NCBI GenBank assembly: GCA_017889705.1
Contig: JAGGAB010000019.1
Coordinates: 1-64,000 of the forward strand
Length of the DNA stretch: 64,000 bases
Direction of reading: 5' to 3'
From: Bacillota bacterium
GTDB lineage: Bacteria > Bacillota > Negativicutes > Sporomusales > Sporomusaceae
Part shown: piece after piece, positions 8,298 through 16,926 of the stretch
How the letters are laid out: every line of letters begins with the position of its first letter
Numbering within the stretch: the stretch's first letter is position 1
Position numbers and translations under genes: made by a program
The notes under the pieces: generated by a model
Database searches by the model: none
Told to the model about the DNA's origin: nothing
What the model saw: the letters and a program-made list of their open reading frames with translations, nothing else

Positions 8298-9457
8298 AAG
8301 GCAGTCACCAGCCTTACGCGAGCCCCGGCGGTGAGCGGCGACTTGCAATTGACAATGACAGTTTCATCCTGGGCAAGGCCACTGATAATTTGGACGTTGC
8401 CGTCCCTGGTTCGTACGCCAGTTGTGACCGGTCGATACTGCGCTCTGCCGCTTTGGATAACCCAGACGCCATACTGACTATTGGTGGTTTTAACGGCTGT
8501 AGCCGGAATATACAAAGTATTGGCGGCTTCAGGCAAATAGATAGTTACATTGGCCAAATCGGCCAGGAAAACTGAGGTAGGAGTCACTGCAAATTTTACG
8601 TCAACAAATCGTTCTTCGGTAACGGTGTCGCCCTGGACTTCAAGGCGGGCAACAATGCCCTTGACGGTCTCGTTTTGGTTGGAGCGAAGGACAATGTCAG
8701 CGGTTTGTCCCAGTGCGATCCCACTAAAGCGGGTTTGGTCAATACGGGTTTGCACCCAGAGCGTTTGGGGATCAATAATAGTAAAAACACTTTGGCCGGC
8801 AGCCACTGTGCTGCCGGCTTCACCCTGACGGGTAACGACAATGCCATCTGCCGGGCTGATAAGCAACAGACTTTTTTGCTGTTCAAGCTGGCCTTGGTAG
8901 TCGGCAGCAGCTTGCACTACTTTGCTTTGTGACGACTGAAAACTGGCAACCGCAGCGGCTAATGCAGCCTGCGCTACTTCGGCATCATGTTGTTTGGCTT
9001 CTAATAACTCTTTGCTGACAGCGCCGCTGGCAAACAGCTTAGTATAGCGGACAGCTGTCAGTTGGGCCAGGTCGTTTCGACTCCGGGCATCCTCAATTTG
9101 TGCCCTGGCTGCTATGGTGTTATGCTGACTGCCGGCTAGGGCGGCGTCGCTGGCCGAGATACGCTGCTCGAGGTCAACCGGGTCAATTTCCCCTAACACT
9201 TGTCCGGTCTTCACCATATCGCCCTGATCGGCATAGACTTTTAGCAGTCTGCCAGTTTGCGTGGGGCCTACAGTATAACTGATTTTTGCCTGAACGGTAC
9301 CTACGCCGAACACGGTGGGGGAGAGAGTACCAGTTGTGACTTTGGCGGCAACCACTTTTGGCGGCCCCAGCCCGCCCCACTCATAGAGCGCAAAACCGAG
9401 CAGGCAGCTTAGCGCCAGTACTGCCCCAAAGAGCTTTATATTCTTAGTGAACTTCAT
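8294..9457 (-). CDS. HlyD/MacA-family periplasmic membrane-fusion protein
   Basis: The 387-residue protein has a single N-terminal anchor (FGAVLALSCLLGFALYEWG). It is followed by a lipoyl/barrel-sandwich half motif (VGPTQTGRLLKVYADQGDMVKTGQVLGEIDP), a coiled-coil hairpin (about 95-195), the second lipoyl half (LLISPADGIVVTRQGEAGSTVAAGQSVFTI) and beta-barrel domains. This is the adaptor of a tripartite efflux system. No TolC-like gene is in the window, so an outer-membrane partner would be elsewhere. It overlaps the permease by 4 bases. Confidence 0.9.
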   Translation of the reverse strand: MKFTKNIKLFGAVLALSCLLGFALYEWGGLGPPKVVAAKVTTGTLSPTVFGVGTVQAKISYTVGPTQTGRLLKVYADQGDMVKTGQVLGEIDPVDLEQRISASDAALAGSQHNTIAARAQIEDARSRNDLAQLTAVRYTKLFASGAVSKELLEAKQHDAEVAQAALAAAVASFQSSQSKVVQAAADYQGQLEQQKSLLLISPADGIVVTRQGEAGSTVAAGQSVFTIIDPQTLWVQTRIDQTRFSGIALGQTADIVLRSNQNETVKGIVARLEVQGDTVTEERFVDVKFAVTPTSVFLADLANVTIYLPEAANTLYIPATAVKTTNSQYGVWVIQSGRAQYRPVTTGVRTRDGNVQIISGLAQDETVIVNCKSPLTAGARVRLVTAL

Positions 9458-9497
9458 GTAAAACCATCTCCAACGTTATTAATTAGTAGTTGTACGC

Positions 9498-9662
9498 TTA
9501 CCAATACAGGTGGTAGGGTGTAGAGAACAAGTTTTTTACAATAACGCCACTTAGAACAAAGATAGAGTACAGCAATAAGGTTATAAGAAAAAACAACAGA
9601 CTATACATCACCTGCGCATGGTTTAACAGTAACTCTACATTTTTGGCAATTTTGATAAGCAT
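9498..9662 (-). CDS. 54-aa single-pass membrane peptide upstream of the efflux operon
   Basis: On the minus strand ATG 9662 is preceded by AGGAGG with an 8-base spacer. The product has a charged/amphipathic start (MLIKIAKNVELLLNH), one long hydrophobic helix (about residues 19-43) and a short aromatic tail ending YHLYW. It lies 40 bases ahead of the fusion-protein gene on the same strand, so it could be the operon's first gene. I do not recognise a family. Confidence 0.55.
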   Translation of the reverse strand: MLIKIAKNVELLLNHAQVMYSLLFFLITLLLYSIFVLSGVIVKNLFSTPYHLYW

Positions 9663-9757
9663 TGCAGTTTCCTCCTGTGTAATAAGAAATCATACAAATA
9701 CAGTATAATCTGCTAAAGTGTCATGAATATGGCAAAGATAACCTGAATTTGCTACAG

Positions 9758-9798
9758 ACAAAAGCTGCAGGCTAACTTCATTAGCTTGCAGCTTTTGT
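9758..9798. terminator. Hairpin terminator after the histidine kinase gene
   Basis: A nearly perfect stem (ACAAAAGCTGCAGGCTAA against TTAGCTTGCAGCTTTTGT, loop CTTCA) lies 18 bases beyond the kinase stop on the minus strand. It separates the two-component genes from the efflux operon. Confidence 0.75.
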
Positions 9799-9815
9799 TT
9801 GTAGGTAGGTTATAT

Positions 9816-11186
9816 TTACTTTTGCCAGGGCAGGCAGATTTTGAATGTAGTTCCTTGGTCTTTTTGGCTTTCTACCGAGAGCGTTCCGCCCATTGCTTCA
9901 ATTAAGCCGCGGCTTATAGTCAGGCCTAGGCCGCTGCCGCCGGTAGCGCGGTTGCGGGATTTGTCAATACGATAAAAACGTTCCCAGATCAAGGGTAACT
10001 CAGCTTGGTCAATGCTCTCACCCTGATCAGTTACACTGACTTGGAGCCAGTTGTTTTCCTCTGTTAGCGCCAGCCCAATCCGGGAATTAGGTGGAGCATA
10101 ACGGCTGGCATTGCTCACGAGATTATCCAGTACCTGTGATAACCGGTCGGTATCGCCCAAAACAAAACGTTTATCGGTTTCCAGGCGTAGTGTCAGCGAA
10201 AGATTTTTTTGCTTTAACAATAGTTCCAGCTTGTCGGCTTGGTTTAGCAGCAGGGCGGCTAAATCAAGCCGTTCCTGTTTGATCAGCATTTTGCCGGACT
10301 CCAGTTGTTCGGTATCGGTAATGTCATGCACCAGGCGCGACATTCGGTCAGTTTCAGTTAATATTTTCTCCAGATAGTGGGTTCTTGCCTGGTCGGTGAC
10401 TGCAATACCGTCAATAAGCGCTTCGGCAGTGGCCTTTACACAACTGAGCGGCGTTTTTAACTCATGCGAAATATTGGCGAAAAAATCACGTCTGGTTTGC
10501 TGGGTATGAAGAATGGCGTCAGCCATGGAGTTAAATGTTTTGCCCAGTGCGCCGATTTCATCTTTGCCGGTAGAGCTGGTACGGCTGGCATAGTCGCCGG
10601 CTGAGAAACGTTTGGCGGCAGCAGCAATGTCGGCAATGGAGTGGGTTAATTTGCGCGACAACAGTAGTGCCAGTAAAAAGGCGGCAATCAGGCCGGTAAT
10701 AAACGGGAACAGCGATAAACGGAGTACCCGCTCAAAAATAAAATAGACAGAGTTTCCTGAGTAATAAGCAAACAGTCGTCCCGGTGTATCTTTTATTGTT
10801 ACCGGCACGGAAATAAGGATGGCATTCTGTTTTTCGGGAGAAATCAGGACTTGTCGGGAAAATTCCAGCGGAGTATTGACCTGGTAGGAGTCGGCGTCTA
10901 ACTGTTCAGGCGGGCTTCCCTGGAGAACTTGTCTATCGCCGTTTTCCAGCCAGAGTATTGCGCCAGCCGCTTGACTTGCTAACTGCCATTCGTGCAGAGT
11001 AGGGATGTTTCCGGCCTGTAAATCCTCTGCCCAAAAGTCGGCAATACTGCTAATCCGTATTGCCAGAGCTCCTTTATTGCCCTGATAGGCGAAATGCATA
11101 ACCGAAAGTAGCAAGGTTAGTGCCATAAAGAGAATAATGGCCAGATGACTAGCTACCTGGCGGAAAAACAGCGAACGGGTGATCAT
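9816..11186 (-). CDS. Sensor histidine kinase (HAMP, HisKA, HATPase), CpxA-like arrangement
   Basis: The 456-residue protein has TM1 (about 14-34), a periplasmic sensor of about 120 residues, TM2 (about 155-180), a HAMP linker, HisKA with the phospho-acceptor in NISHELKTPLS (about 240), and a HATPase with N-box DNLVSNASRYAP and G-box GGSGLGLTISRG. Its ATG overlaps the regulator stop by 4 bases. It should autophosphorylate and signal to the OmpR-type regulator. The divergent Spy-like gene and the efflux operon downstream suggest envelope-stress sensing, which is inference from context. Confidence 0.93.
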   Translation of the reverse strand: MITRSLFFRQVASHLAIILFMALTLLLSVMHFAYQGNKGALAIRISSIADFWAEDLQAGNIPTLHEWQLASQAAGAILWLENGDRQVLQGSPPEQLDADSYQVNTPLEFSRQVLISPEKQNAILISVPVTIKDTPGRLFAYYSGNSVYFIFERVLRLSLFPFITGLIAAFLLALLLSRKLTHSIADIAAAAKRFSAGDYASRTSSTGKDEIGALGKTFNSMADAILHTQQTRRDFFANISHELKTPLSCVKATAEALIDGIAVTDQARTHYLEKILTETDRMSRLVHDITDTEQLESGKMLIKQERLDLAALLLNQADKLELLLKQKNLSLTLRLETDKRFVLGDTDRLSQVLDNLVSNASRYAPPNSRIGLALTEENNWLQVSVTDQGESIDQAELPLIWERFYRIDKSRNRATGGSGLGLTISRGLIEAMGGTLSVESQKDQGTTFKICLPWQK

Positions 11187-11854
11187 TGGTTATCCACCTC
11201 AAACTTGTAGCCGGTGCCGCGCACTGTTTTTATAAAATCGCCGGCCAGGCCGATTTTCCTGCGAATTCTTTTAATCGTAGTATCAACGGTTCGCTCATCA
11301 CCTTCAAAGTCGTAGCCCCACAAATTGACTGTCAGACTTTCTCTGGTAAAAATAGTTTGAGGATGACGGGCCAAAAAGTATAGTAATTCAAACTCCTTAG
11401 TAGACAATTCAATAGATTCGCCGGCAACCACAACTTTTTGTGTTCCCGGCTCAAGGGAAACCGACGGAAAATGCAAGACATCGCCGGTCAATGCAAGTTT
11501 GCCATTGCGGCGTAAAATCGCGCGTACTCGGGCAACTAATTCACGTGGACTGAAGGGTTTAGGAATATAATCATCGGCTCCTAGATTAAAGCCGGTGATT
11601 TTGTCATTTTCTTCGCTTAAGGCTGTCAAAAATACAATCGGCACATGACGCTTAACGCTTTTGGCAACTTTCCAGCCTGATAAGCGGGGCATCATTACAT
11701 CCAGCAGTAAAAGATCGGGTGAATGGGAAGTCTCTATATCCAGAGCGGCTTCGCCGTCTGCTGCCGCAAAAACCTGAAAGCCTTCACGGCTGAGATACCA
11801 GGTAACAATGTCACGTATATCCTGTTCGTCGTCAGCGATAAGAATTTTTAACAT
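11183..11854 (-). CDS. OmpR/PhoB-family response regulator
   Basis: A 223-residue regulator. The receiver has the acidic pair ADDEQD, phospho-acceptor Asp in LLLLDVMMP, Thr in VFLTALSE and Lys in PKPFSP. The C-terminal winged helix carries the RTVDTTIKRIRRKIG recognition region. ATG 11854 is chosen because AAGGGTG lies 9 bases upstream; an in-frame GTG at 11866 overlaps that ribosome site. It is followed with a 4-base overlap by its kinase and is divergent from the Spy-like gene, an obvious candidate target. Confidence 0.92.
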   Translation of the reverse strand: MLKILIADDEQDIRDIVTWYLSREGFQVFAAADGEAALDIETSHSPDLLLLDVMMPRLSGWKVAKSVKRHVPIVFLTALSEENDKITGFNLGADDYIPKPFSPRELVARVRAILRRNGKLALTGDVLHFPSVSLEPGTQKVVVAGESIELSTKEFELLYFLARHPQTIFTRESLTVNLWGYDFEGDERTVDTTIKRIRRKIGLAGDFIKTVRGTGYKFEVDNQ

Positions 11855-12088
11855 GCGGTTGTTCACCCTTTTTTCACAAGTTTAGTAAAAGATTAAGCCT
11901 TTATTTATCCAGTATAATACAAAAACATGGCACAGATATGGCAAGATTTTATATTTCGCGGATAATTAATAAAAAAATTTTAGCAGGGTGTTTGCCTTCT
12001 TGCTGCCATAATAGCTCTTTATACTGATAATTGATGCTGAGGATAAATTGCCAAGGCATGAGTATGTAAGCTAAAGGAGGTAATATCC

Positions 12089-12748
12089 ATGCTGAAAACA
12101 GGGAAAAAATTGATGGTTAAAGTAGCGACTGTGTTTGCCGGAATTATTATGTTGGTGGGGATCATGGCTGCGGGCGGTGATAACCGCTTGCCTGGAACGC
12201 TCAAAATAGTGCAGGCAAGTCCGGTAGAAGATTTGAATATAACCAGCCAGCAAAAAACAGAAATTGAGGCAATCTTTCGCCAGGCTAGTGGAGAGATCAA
12301 AGAGCTAAAGAAAAATACACGTGGCCAGATTAAGCAAAATCCCTTTGGTGGCAAACAAAGAAACCAGCAAATACGGGAGCTGCGGGAGCAAATCCAGACA
12401 ATACGAACCAATGCGCTGGAAAATGTACGCAAAGAGTTAACTCCAAGTCAACAGACAACATTTGGTCAGTTTATCGCGAATAGGAAGGGAGCCGGTGAAA
12501 ACCGGAAAGAACTGTTGAAAAACTTAGAACTAACACGCCAGCAAAAGCAGGAAATAGCGAAAATTAATGAAAAATCAAAGGTTCAAATCTGGGATGTTTT
12601 TGGTGACAGTGCGATTTCAATCGAGCAAAAGGTTACGCAAATAAAAAAGATAAAGCAAGCTTCAGCAAAGACTGTGCGTGAGCAACTTACTGCCAATCAA
12701 CAAACCCAATTTGATGCATGGCAGCAGCGTAAAGTCTCTGCATTCTAA
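12089..12748 (+). CDS. Spy/CpxP-like LTxxQ periplasmic protein
   Basis: The 219-residue protein has an N-terminal hydrophobic export segment (TVFAGIIMLVGIMAAGG) and a highly charged helical body. LTxxQ-type motifs recur at LNITSQQ, LTPSQQ, LTRQQ and LTANQQ, giving two tandem Spy-like units. Spy and CpxP in Proteobacteria are periplasmic chaperones/feedback inhibitors of envelope-stress kinases. AAAGGAGG precedes ATG 12089. Its position, divergent from an OmpR/CpxA-like pair, parallels cpxP-cpxRA. Confidence 0.8.
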   Translation: MLKTGKKLMVKVATVFAGIIMLVGIMAAGGDNRLPGTLKIVQASPVEDLNITSQQKTEIEAIFRQASGEIKELKKNTRGQIKQNPFGGKQRNQQIRELREQIQTIRTNALENVRKELTPSQQTTFGQFIANRKGAGENRKELLKNLELTRQQKQEIAKINEKSKVQIWDVFGDSAISIEQKVTQIKKIKQASAKTVREQLTANQQTQFDAWQQRKVSAF

Positions 12749-12764
12749 TATTGAAGAAGCTAAA

Positions 12765-12798
12765 ACAACCCCTTCCGGATCTATACGGAAGGGGTTGT
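12765..12798. terminator. Bidirectional terminator
   Basis: ACAACCCCTTCCG pairs with CGGAAGGGGTTGT. On the minus strand it is followed by TTTTAG, fitting the end of the metal-exporter gene; it may also end the Spy-like gene. Confidence 0.8.
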
Positions 12799-12804
12799 CT
12801 GGTG

Positions 12805-13704
12805 TCAGGAAGGTAATGCGGAAAGTGTGGCTTCAAAATCCTGAGGTTCCAGCTGTAGGGTAGAGTAGTTAATTTTGAAGCCATCCTGTAATTGGCAGGT
12901 TGCATTTCGCAGGATAGTTTGATAGTCAGCATTATCGTCAATAAGCAAGTGACAGTTTAAGGAATATACTCCCGAGGTAATTGTCCAAATCCGCAGGTCA
13001 TGGATACCAATAACGCCATCTATGGTTTCAAGCATGGCTATGACCTTGTTTGCGTCGATTGTTTGAGGGGCTCCCTCCATAAGGATATGAACTGCTTGCC
13101 GGATGACCCCGAAAGCCCCTTTTAGGATAACTACGGCTACCACTGCGCTTATTATAGGGTCGGCAATATACCAGTTTCTAAAGTACATCAGCAGCCCTGC
13201 CACAATGGCTCCGAGAGAGCCAAGGGCATCCCCAATAATGTGCAAATAGGCACTGCGCATGTTGATATTATCCTTGATATCGCCTTGGCGCACCAAGGCC
13301 CAGGCGCTTATTATATTGGCAGCCATTCCCACTGTGGCGATTACCATCATCGAAATACTGCTAACCGGCTGGGGAACTAATAACCGTTTATAGGCTTCAA
13401 ACAGGATGAGTCCGGCAATGACAAAAAGCGTTACTCCATTAAATAAAGCAGCTAAAATTTCAACCCGGTGAAACCCGAAATGCTTAGTTGCTGTGGGCGG
13501 TTTTACGGCAAGCCACATAGCAAGAAGACTGAAAACCAGTGAACTTACATCACTAAGCATGTGGCCTGCGTCCGAAAGCAGTGCTAAACTGTTTGTTGCC
13601 AAACCGCCGAAGAATTCAAGGAACATAATAATAGCGGTAATAAAGATAGCGATCTTCAGCCCCTGTTTATTGTTCAGTGTTTTGCCATGAGTATGATCAC
13701 TCAT
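12805..13704 (-). CDS. CDF-family cation efflux protein (CzcD/ZitB-like)
   Basis: The 299-residue protein has six membrane helices. TM2 carries SLALLSDAGHMLSDVSSL (the HxxxD half of the Zn site) and TM5 carries YLHIIGDALGSLG (the second HxxxD). A cytoplasmic ferredoxin-like domain (about 215-290) closes it, and the N-terminus holds two His residues. CDF proteins export Zn(II), Co(II) or Cd(II) by proton exchange. The MarR gene ends 14 bases upstream on the same strand, so the two form a likely operon. Confidence 0.92.
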   Translation of the reverse strand: MSDHTHGKTLNNKQGLKIAIFITAIIMFLEFFGGLATNSLALLSDAGHMLSDVSSLVFSLLAMWLAVKPPTATKHFGFHRVEILAALFNGVTLFVIAGLILFEAYKRLLVPQPVSSISMMVIATVGMAANIISAWALVRQGDIKDNINMRSAYLHIIGDALGSLGAIVAGLLMYFRNWYIADPIISAVVAVVILKGAFGVIRQAVHILMEGAPQTIDANKVIAMLETIDGVIGIHDLRIWTITSGVYSLNCHLLIDDNADYQTILRNATCQLQDGFKINYSTLQLEPQDFEATLSALPS

Positions 13705-13718
13705 TTATTCGCTCCTCC

Positions 13719-14138
13719 TTAGAACGCTTCCTGATTTAGTTTCTTCAAGATGTGTAGCAATTGTTCGCTTTCTTCACTGGTAAGAACAGATAAGATCTGA
13801 GCAGTTAAGTCTGTATGGTATTGATGGTGTTCGGTAAAAGCCGCCTGGCCTTTTTCTGTCAGTGTAATTAAGTATACCCGCCTATCTTCTTTTACAGGCT
13901 GCCTGTAGGCGTACTCTTTTTTTTCCAGGCGGTCGACCGTTACCGTGGTTGTGCCTGTTGTGACACCTAGTTTGGCTGCTAAATTTTTCATATTCACTTG
14001 CCCATACTTCCCAAGGACTTCGATGGCGTGAACTTCTGAAACGGTTAAATCACTTGCCCGAATGACTGAGTTTTCCCAGGATGCAAAACCGTCAAAAAAG
14101 GTAAACAATTCTTCAGTCATTTCATGTACTATCGGCAA
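13719..14138 (-). CDS. MarR-family regulator, possible metal sensor of the CDF operon
   Basis: A 139-residue winged-helix protein with MarR features: VSEVHAIEVLGKYG, recognition helix TTGTTTVTVDRLEKKEY, and the wing VKEDRRVYLITLTEKG. The C-terminal helix holds EHHQYHTD, an HxxxH pair at the place where the zinc sensor AdcR has metal-binding His residues, and SEVH supplies another His near the N-terminus; metal sensing is inference. I favour TTG 14138, seven bases after AGAGGT; GTG 14147 is an alternative. A perfect inverted repeat overlaps its promoter region. Confidence 0.85.
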   Translation of the reverse strand: MPIVHEMTEELFTFFDGFASWENSVIRASDLTVSEVHAIEVLGKYGQVNMKNLAAKLGVTTGTTTVTVDRLEKKEYAYRQPVKEDRRVYLITLTEKGQAAFTEHHQYHTDLTAQILSVLTSEESEQLLHILKKLNQEAF

Positions 14139-14153
14139 AATAAACACCTCTGA

Positions 14154-14171
14154 GTTAATTATTTGATTAAC
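14154..14171. promoter_or_regulatory. Inverted repeat, putative MarR operator
   Basis: GTTAAT, six bases, ATTAAC: a perfect 18-bp dyad just upstream of the MarR gene's ribosome site. Position and size suit autoregulation of the marR-CDF operon. Confidence 0.55.
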
Positions 14172-14394
14172 TTATTGTTTGAATATCTAACTAAATTGTA
14201 ACGTTAAATTGATGTTACGTCAATTGGTTTTTGCATAGGTGTTAACATTTAATAAAAACTTTACCTGTTCTTTGTCAAAAAAATCAATAATTGACAGGTA
14301 AAGCGAAGAATTATATGTTATGATGTCTACATAGGCAATAAACTGATAAAATCATACAAAGAATAACAGTAGGCACTAGTCGGGGGGCTGGAAA

Positions 14395-16380
14395 ATGAGA
14401 AAAAATTTGGGAATAAAGCAGAAATTAGTCGTTTACACTACTTTGTTCATCGCTATTGCTGTTTTGGCTGTTGCGGTGCCCGCACTATATTTCTTTACTA
14501 CTAATATGGAAAAACAAATGGAAGTAGAGACAAATGAGGGATTAGAAGGTCTAAATAGTATTTTGGAAAGTTATAAAAATGATGCAGCCATTTATGCCAT
14601 GATTTTTAGCCGTCACCCTGAGGTTATTAAAGCTATGGAAGCAGGGGATTCGGCTGCCATCGTAAGAATCCTTGGACCATTGGCAAAAGAAGCTAAGCTT
14701 GATTCGGTTACCGTGTCAGACGCGAAAGGCGTGGTCATTGCCAGAACGCATGATGCCAAAAAAGGTGATAGTGTGATGAATCAGGCTAATGTGCAAAAGG
14801 CGCTTAAAGGCACGACATCTGCGGCCATTGAATCGGGTACGGTTGTTAAGCTGTCGGTTCGCGCCGGTGCGCCGGTATATAATGCGGCAGGACAGATTGT
14901 TGGCGTAATAACACCAGGTTATACTGCCAGCCGGGATGAAATTGTTGACAAGGTCAAGCAGATGTTTGGTGTTGATGCCACATTATTTCTGGATGACGAG
15001 CGGATTGCCACAACAATTATGAAAGATGGTAAACGAGTAGTCGGAACTAAACTTGACCCGGTAATTGCCGAAAAGGTATTAAAGCAAAATCAAAAATATA
15101 TGGGTCATGCGAACATTGTCGGCAAGGAATATATAACCTCCTATCTGCCGCTGCTGGGGCCGGAAGATAAGCCTATCGGAATTTTGTTTTCCGGACAGGA
15201 TGTTTCGGTACTTAATGCAGAAAAAAACAAGATGATGCTGACAATTGGCGCAATTGCACTTTGTGCGTTGGGAGTGGGCGTGGTGTTAACTTTCTTCTTG
15301 GCCAAGGGAATTACAACTCCTATCGGCCGCTTGGTGGAAGGGGTTGGCAAAGTGGCGGCCGGTGATCTTACGCAACGAGTAGCGATTACCTCAGGTGATG
15401 AGATTGGTGTGTTGGCAGGTCACTTCAATGCAATGGTGGATCACCTTAAAGCTTTGGTTAGACAGGTGAGCGCAATCGCGGAGAATTTATCTGCATCAAG
15501 CCAAGAACTTACAGCCAGTGCGGAACAGACCGCTCAGGCTGCCAATCAGGTTGCTATTACTATTACCGAAGTCGCCAATGGTGCTGAACAGCAGTTAAAA
15601 GCGGTTGACAACACAGCCTCTGTGGTAGAACAAATGTCGACAGGGATGCAGCAGATCGCGGTTAACATTAATACGGCTGCAGATACCTCGAAAAAATCTA
15701 CCGGTTCAGCGCAAGCAGGCAGTAGCGCGGTGGAAAAGGCTATGAATCAGATGAAGCTGATTGAAAATACTGTTACCAATTCGGCTCAGGTTGTTACAAC
15801 GCTGGGGGAACGGTCTAAAGAAATCGGGCAAATCGTGGACACCATCTCCGGCATTGCAGGTCAGACCAACCTGTTGGCGTTAAATGCTGCCATAGAAGCA
15901 GCCCGGGCGGGAGAACAGGGGAGAGGTTTTGCTGTTGTTGCAGATGAAGTCCGGAAATTAGCGGAGCAATCTAATGATGCAGCAAAGCAGATTGCTGAAT
16001 TAATTGCGATAATTCAACAAGATACTGATGGGGCGGTAGTGGCCATGGCTGAAGGAACCAAAGAAGTTCGCATTGGGACCGAAGTAGTGAATGATGCCGG
16101 TCATACCTTTAAAGAAATATTCCAATCCATAACTGAAGTAACTACCCAAATCGGCGGGATATCAGATGTTATCCGGCAAATGGTAACCGGCAGTCAGAAA
16201 ATTGTAGACTCCGTACATGATATTAATGTCATCAGCAAGGAGGCAGCAGGGCAGACACAAACTGTCTCGGCCGCTTCCGAAGAACAGTCAGCCACCATGG
16301 AAGAAATTGCGTCTTCCAGTCAGGCATTGGCTAAAATGGCGGAAGAACTGACAATTGCTGTCAGCAAGTTTAAGATATAA
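14395..16380 (+). CDS. Methyl-accepting chemotaxis protein with periplasmic Cache domain
   Basis: A 661-residue chemoreceptor. TM1 is at about 13-35, the extracytoplasmic Cache-type sensor at about 36-280 ([23 protein letters not shown] and [19 protein letters not shown] are typical), TM2 at about 282-303, HAMP follows, and the MCP signalling domain ends it. The hairpin tip [28 protein letters not shown] is intact and EVRKLAEQS follows. It lacks the C-terminal CheR-docking pentapeptide. The ligand is unknown; Cache domains usually bind small organic molecules. The gene stands alone and ends at a strong terminator. Confidence 0.95.
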   Translation: MRKNLGIKQKLVVYTTLFIAIAVLAVAVPALYFFTTNMEKQMEVETNEGLEGLNSILESYKNDAAIYAMIFSRHPEVIKAMEAGDSAAIVRILGPLAKEAKLDSVTVSDAKGVVIARTHDAKKGDSVMNQANVQKALKGTTSAAIESGTVVKLSVRAGAPVYNAAGQIVGVITPGYTASRDEIVDKVKQMFGVDATLFLDDERIATTIMKDGKRVVGTKLDPVIAEKVLKQNQKYMGHANIVGKEYITSYLPLLGPEDKPIGILFSGQDVSVLNAEKNKMMLTIGAIALCALGVGVVLTFFLAKGITTPIGRLVEGVGKVAAGDLTQRVAITSGDEIGVLAGHFNAMVDHLKALVRQVSAIAENLSASSQELTASAEQTAQAANQVAITITEVANGAEQQLKAVDNTASVVEQMSTGMQQIAVNINTAADTSKKSTGSAQAGSSAVEKAMNQMKLIENTVTNSAQVVTTLGERSKEIGQIVDTISGIAGQTNLLALNAAIEAARAGEQGRGFAVVADEVRKLAEQSNDAAKQIAELIAIIQQDTDGAVVAMAEGTKEVRIGTEVVNDAGHTFKEIFQSITEVTTQIGGISDVIRQMVTGSQKIVDSVHDINVISKEAAGQTQTVSAASEEQSATMEEIASSSQALAKMAEELTIAVSKFKI

Positions 16381-16383
16381 AAT

Positions 16384-16425
16384 AAAGACGGGAAATCCTG
16401 TAATATAAGGATTTTCCGTCTTTTT
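16384..16425 (+). terminator. Intrinsic terminator of the chemoreceptor gene
   Basis: AAGACGGGAAATCCT pairs with AGGATTTTCCGTCTT around a short loop and runs into a T tract. Confidence 0.9.
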
Positions 16426-16468
16426 GAGTTACATAAGCGCCTTATAATGAGGTTAAGGAGAGAACAGG

Positions 16469-16861
16469 ATGGTAAAACACAAATTAACTTTTGAGATCCT
16501 GCCAACTACACTTGGAGTTTGCAAATTGAGCGCAAGCCAGGTTGTGCCACTGTGGGCTTGCCAGGGAGAGTTTTTTTCAGTTACCAAAACAACTGAGGAG
16601 TTGTCTATTGTATGCTCGGAAGCTGTTATTCCTGATGAGGCGCTCTGCGAAAGAGGGTGGCGGGCTCTCAAAATAGCCGGAATACTGGATTTTAGTCTGG
16701 TTGGTATATTATCGGTGGTGTCAGAGGTGCTGGCAAACGTCGGTGTAAGTATTTTTGCAATTTCCACTTACAATACCGATTATATTCTTGTTAGAGATAA
16801 CGATCTTGATGCTGCCGTAAAGGCGCTTGCCGGTAAGGGATATACCATACTGAAGGCCTAG
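16469..16861 (+). CDS. ACT-domain protein
   Basis: A 130-residue protein with two ACT-like halves: residues 1-60 (LTFEILPTTLGVCKLSASQ and ELSIVCSEAVIP) and 64-130 (GILDFSLVGILSVVSEVLANVGVSIFAISTYNTDYILV). The second half has the Gly-rich turn between beta1 and alpha1 where amino acids bind. The layout matches short stand-alone ACT proteins of Firmicutes. ATG 16469 follows AGGAGAG. No enzyme domain is present, so it is probably an amino-acid-binding regulatory subunit; partner unknown. Confidence 0.8.
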   Translation: MVKHKLTFEILPTTLGVCKLSASQVVPLWACQGEFFSVTKTTEELSIVCSEAVIPDEALCERGWRALKIAGILDFSLVGILSVVSEVLANVGVSIFAISTYNTDYILVRDNDLDAAVKALAGKGYTILKA

Positions 16862-16926
16862 AGTACATTGTATCTGACTGGCATGGATTTTAATAGCTGC
16901 CACTTAAGTCAAAAGCATGCAGCCGG

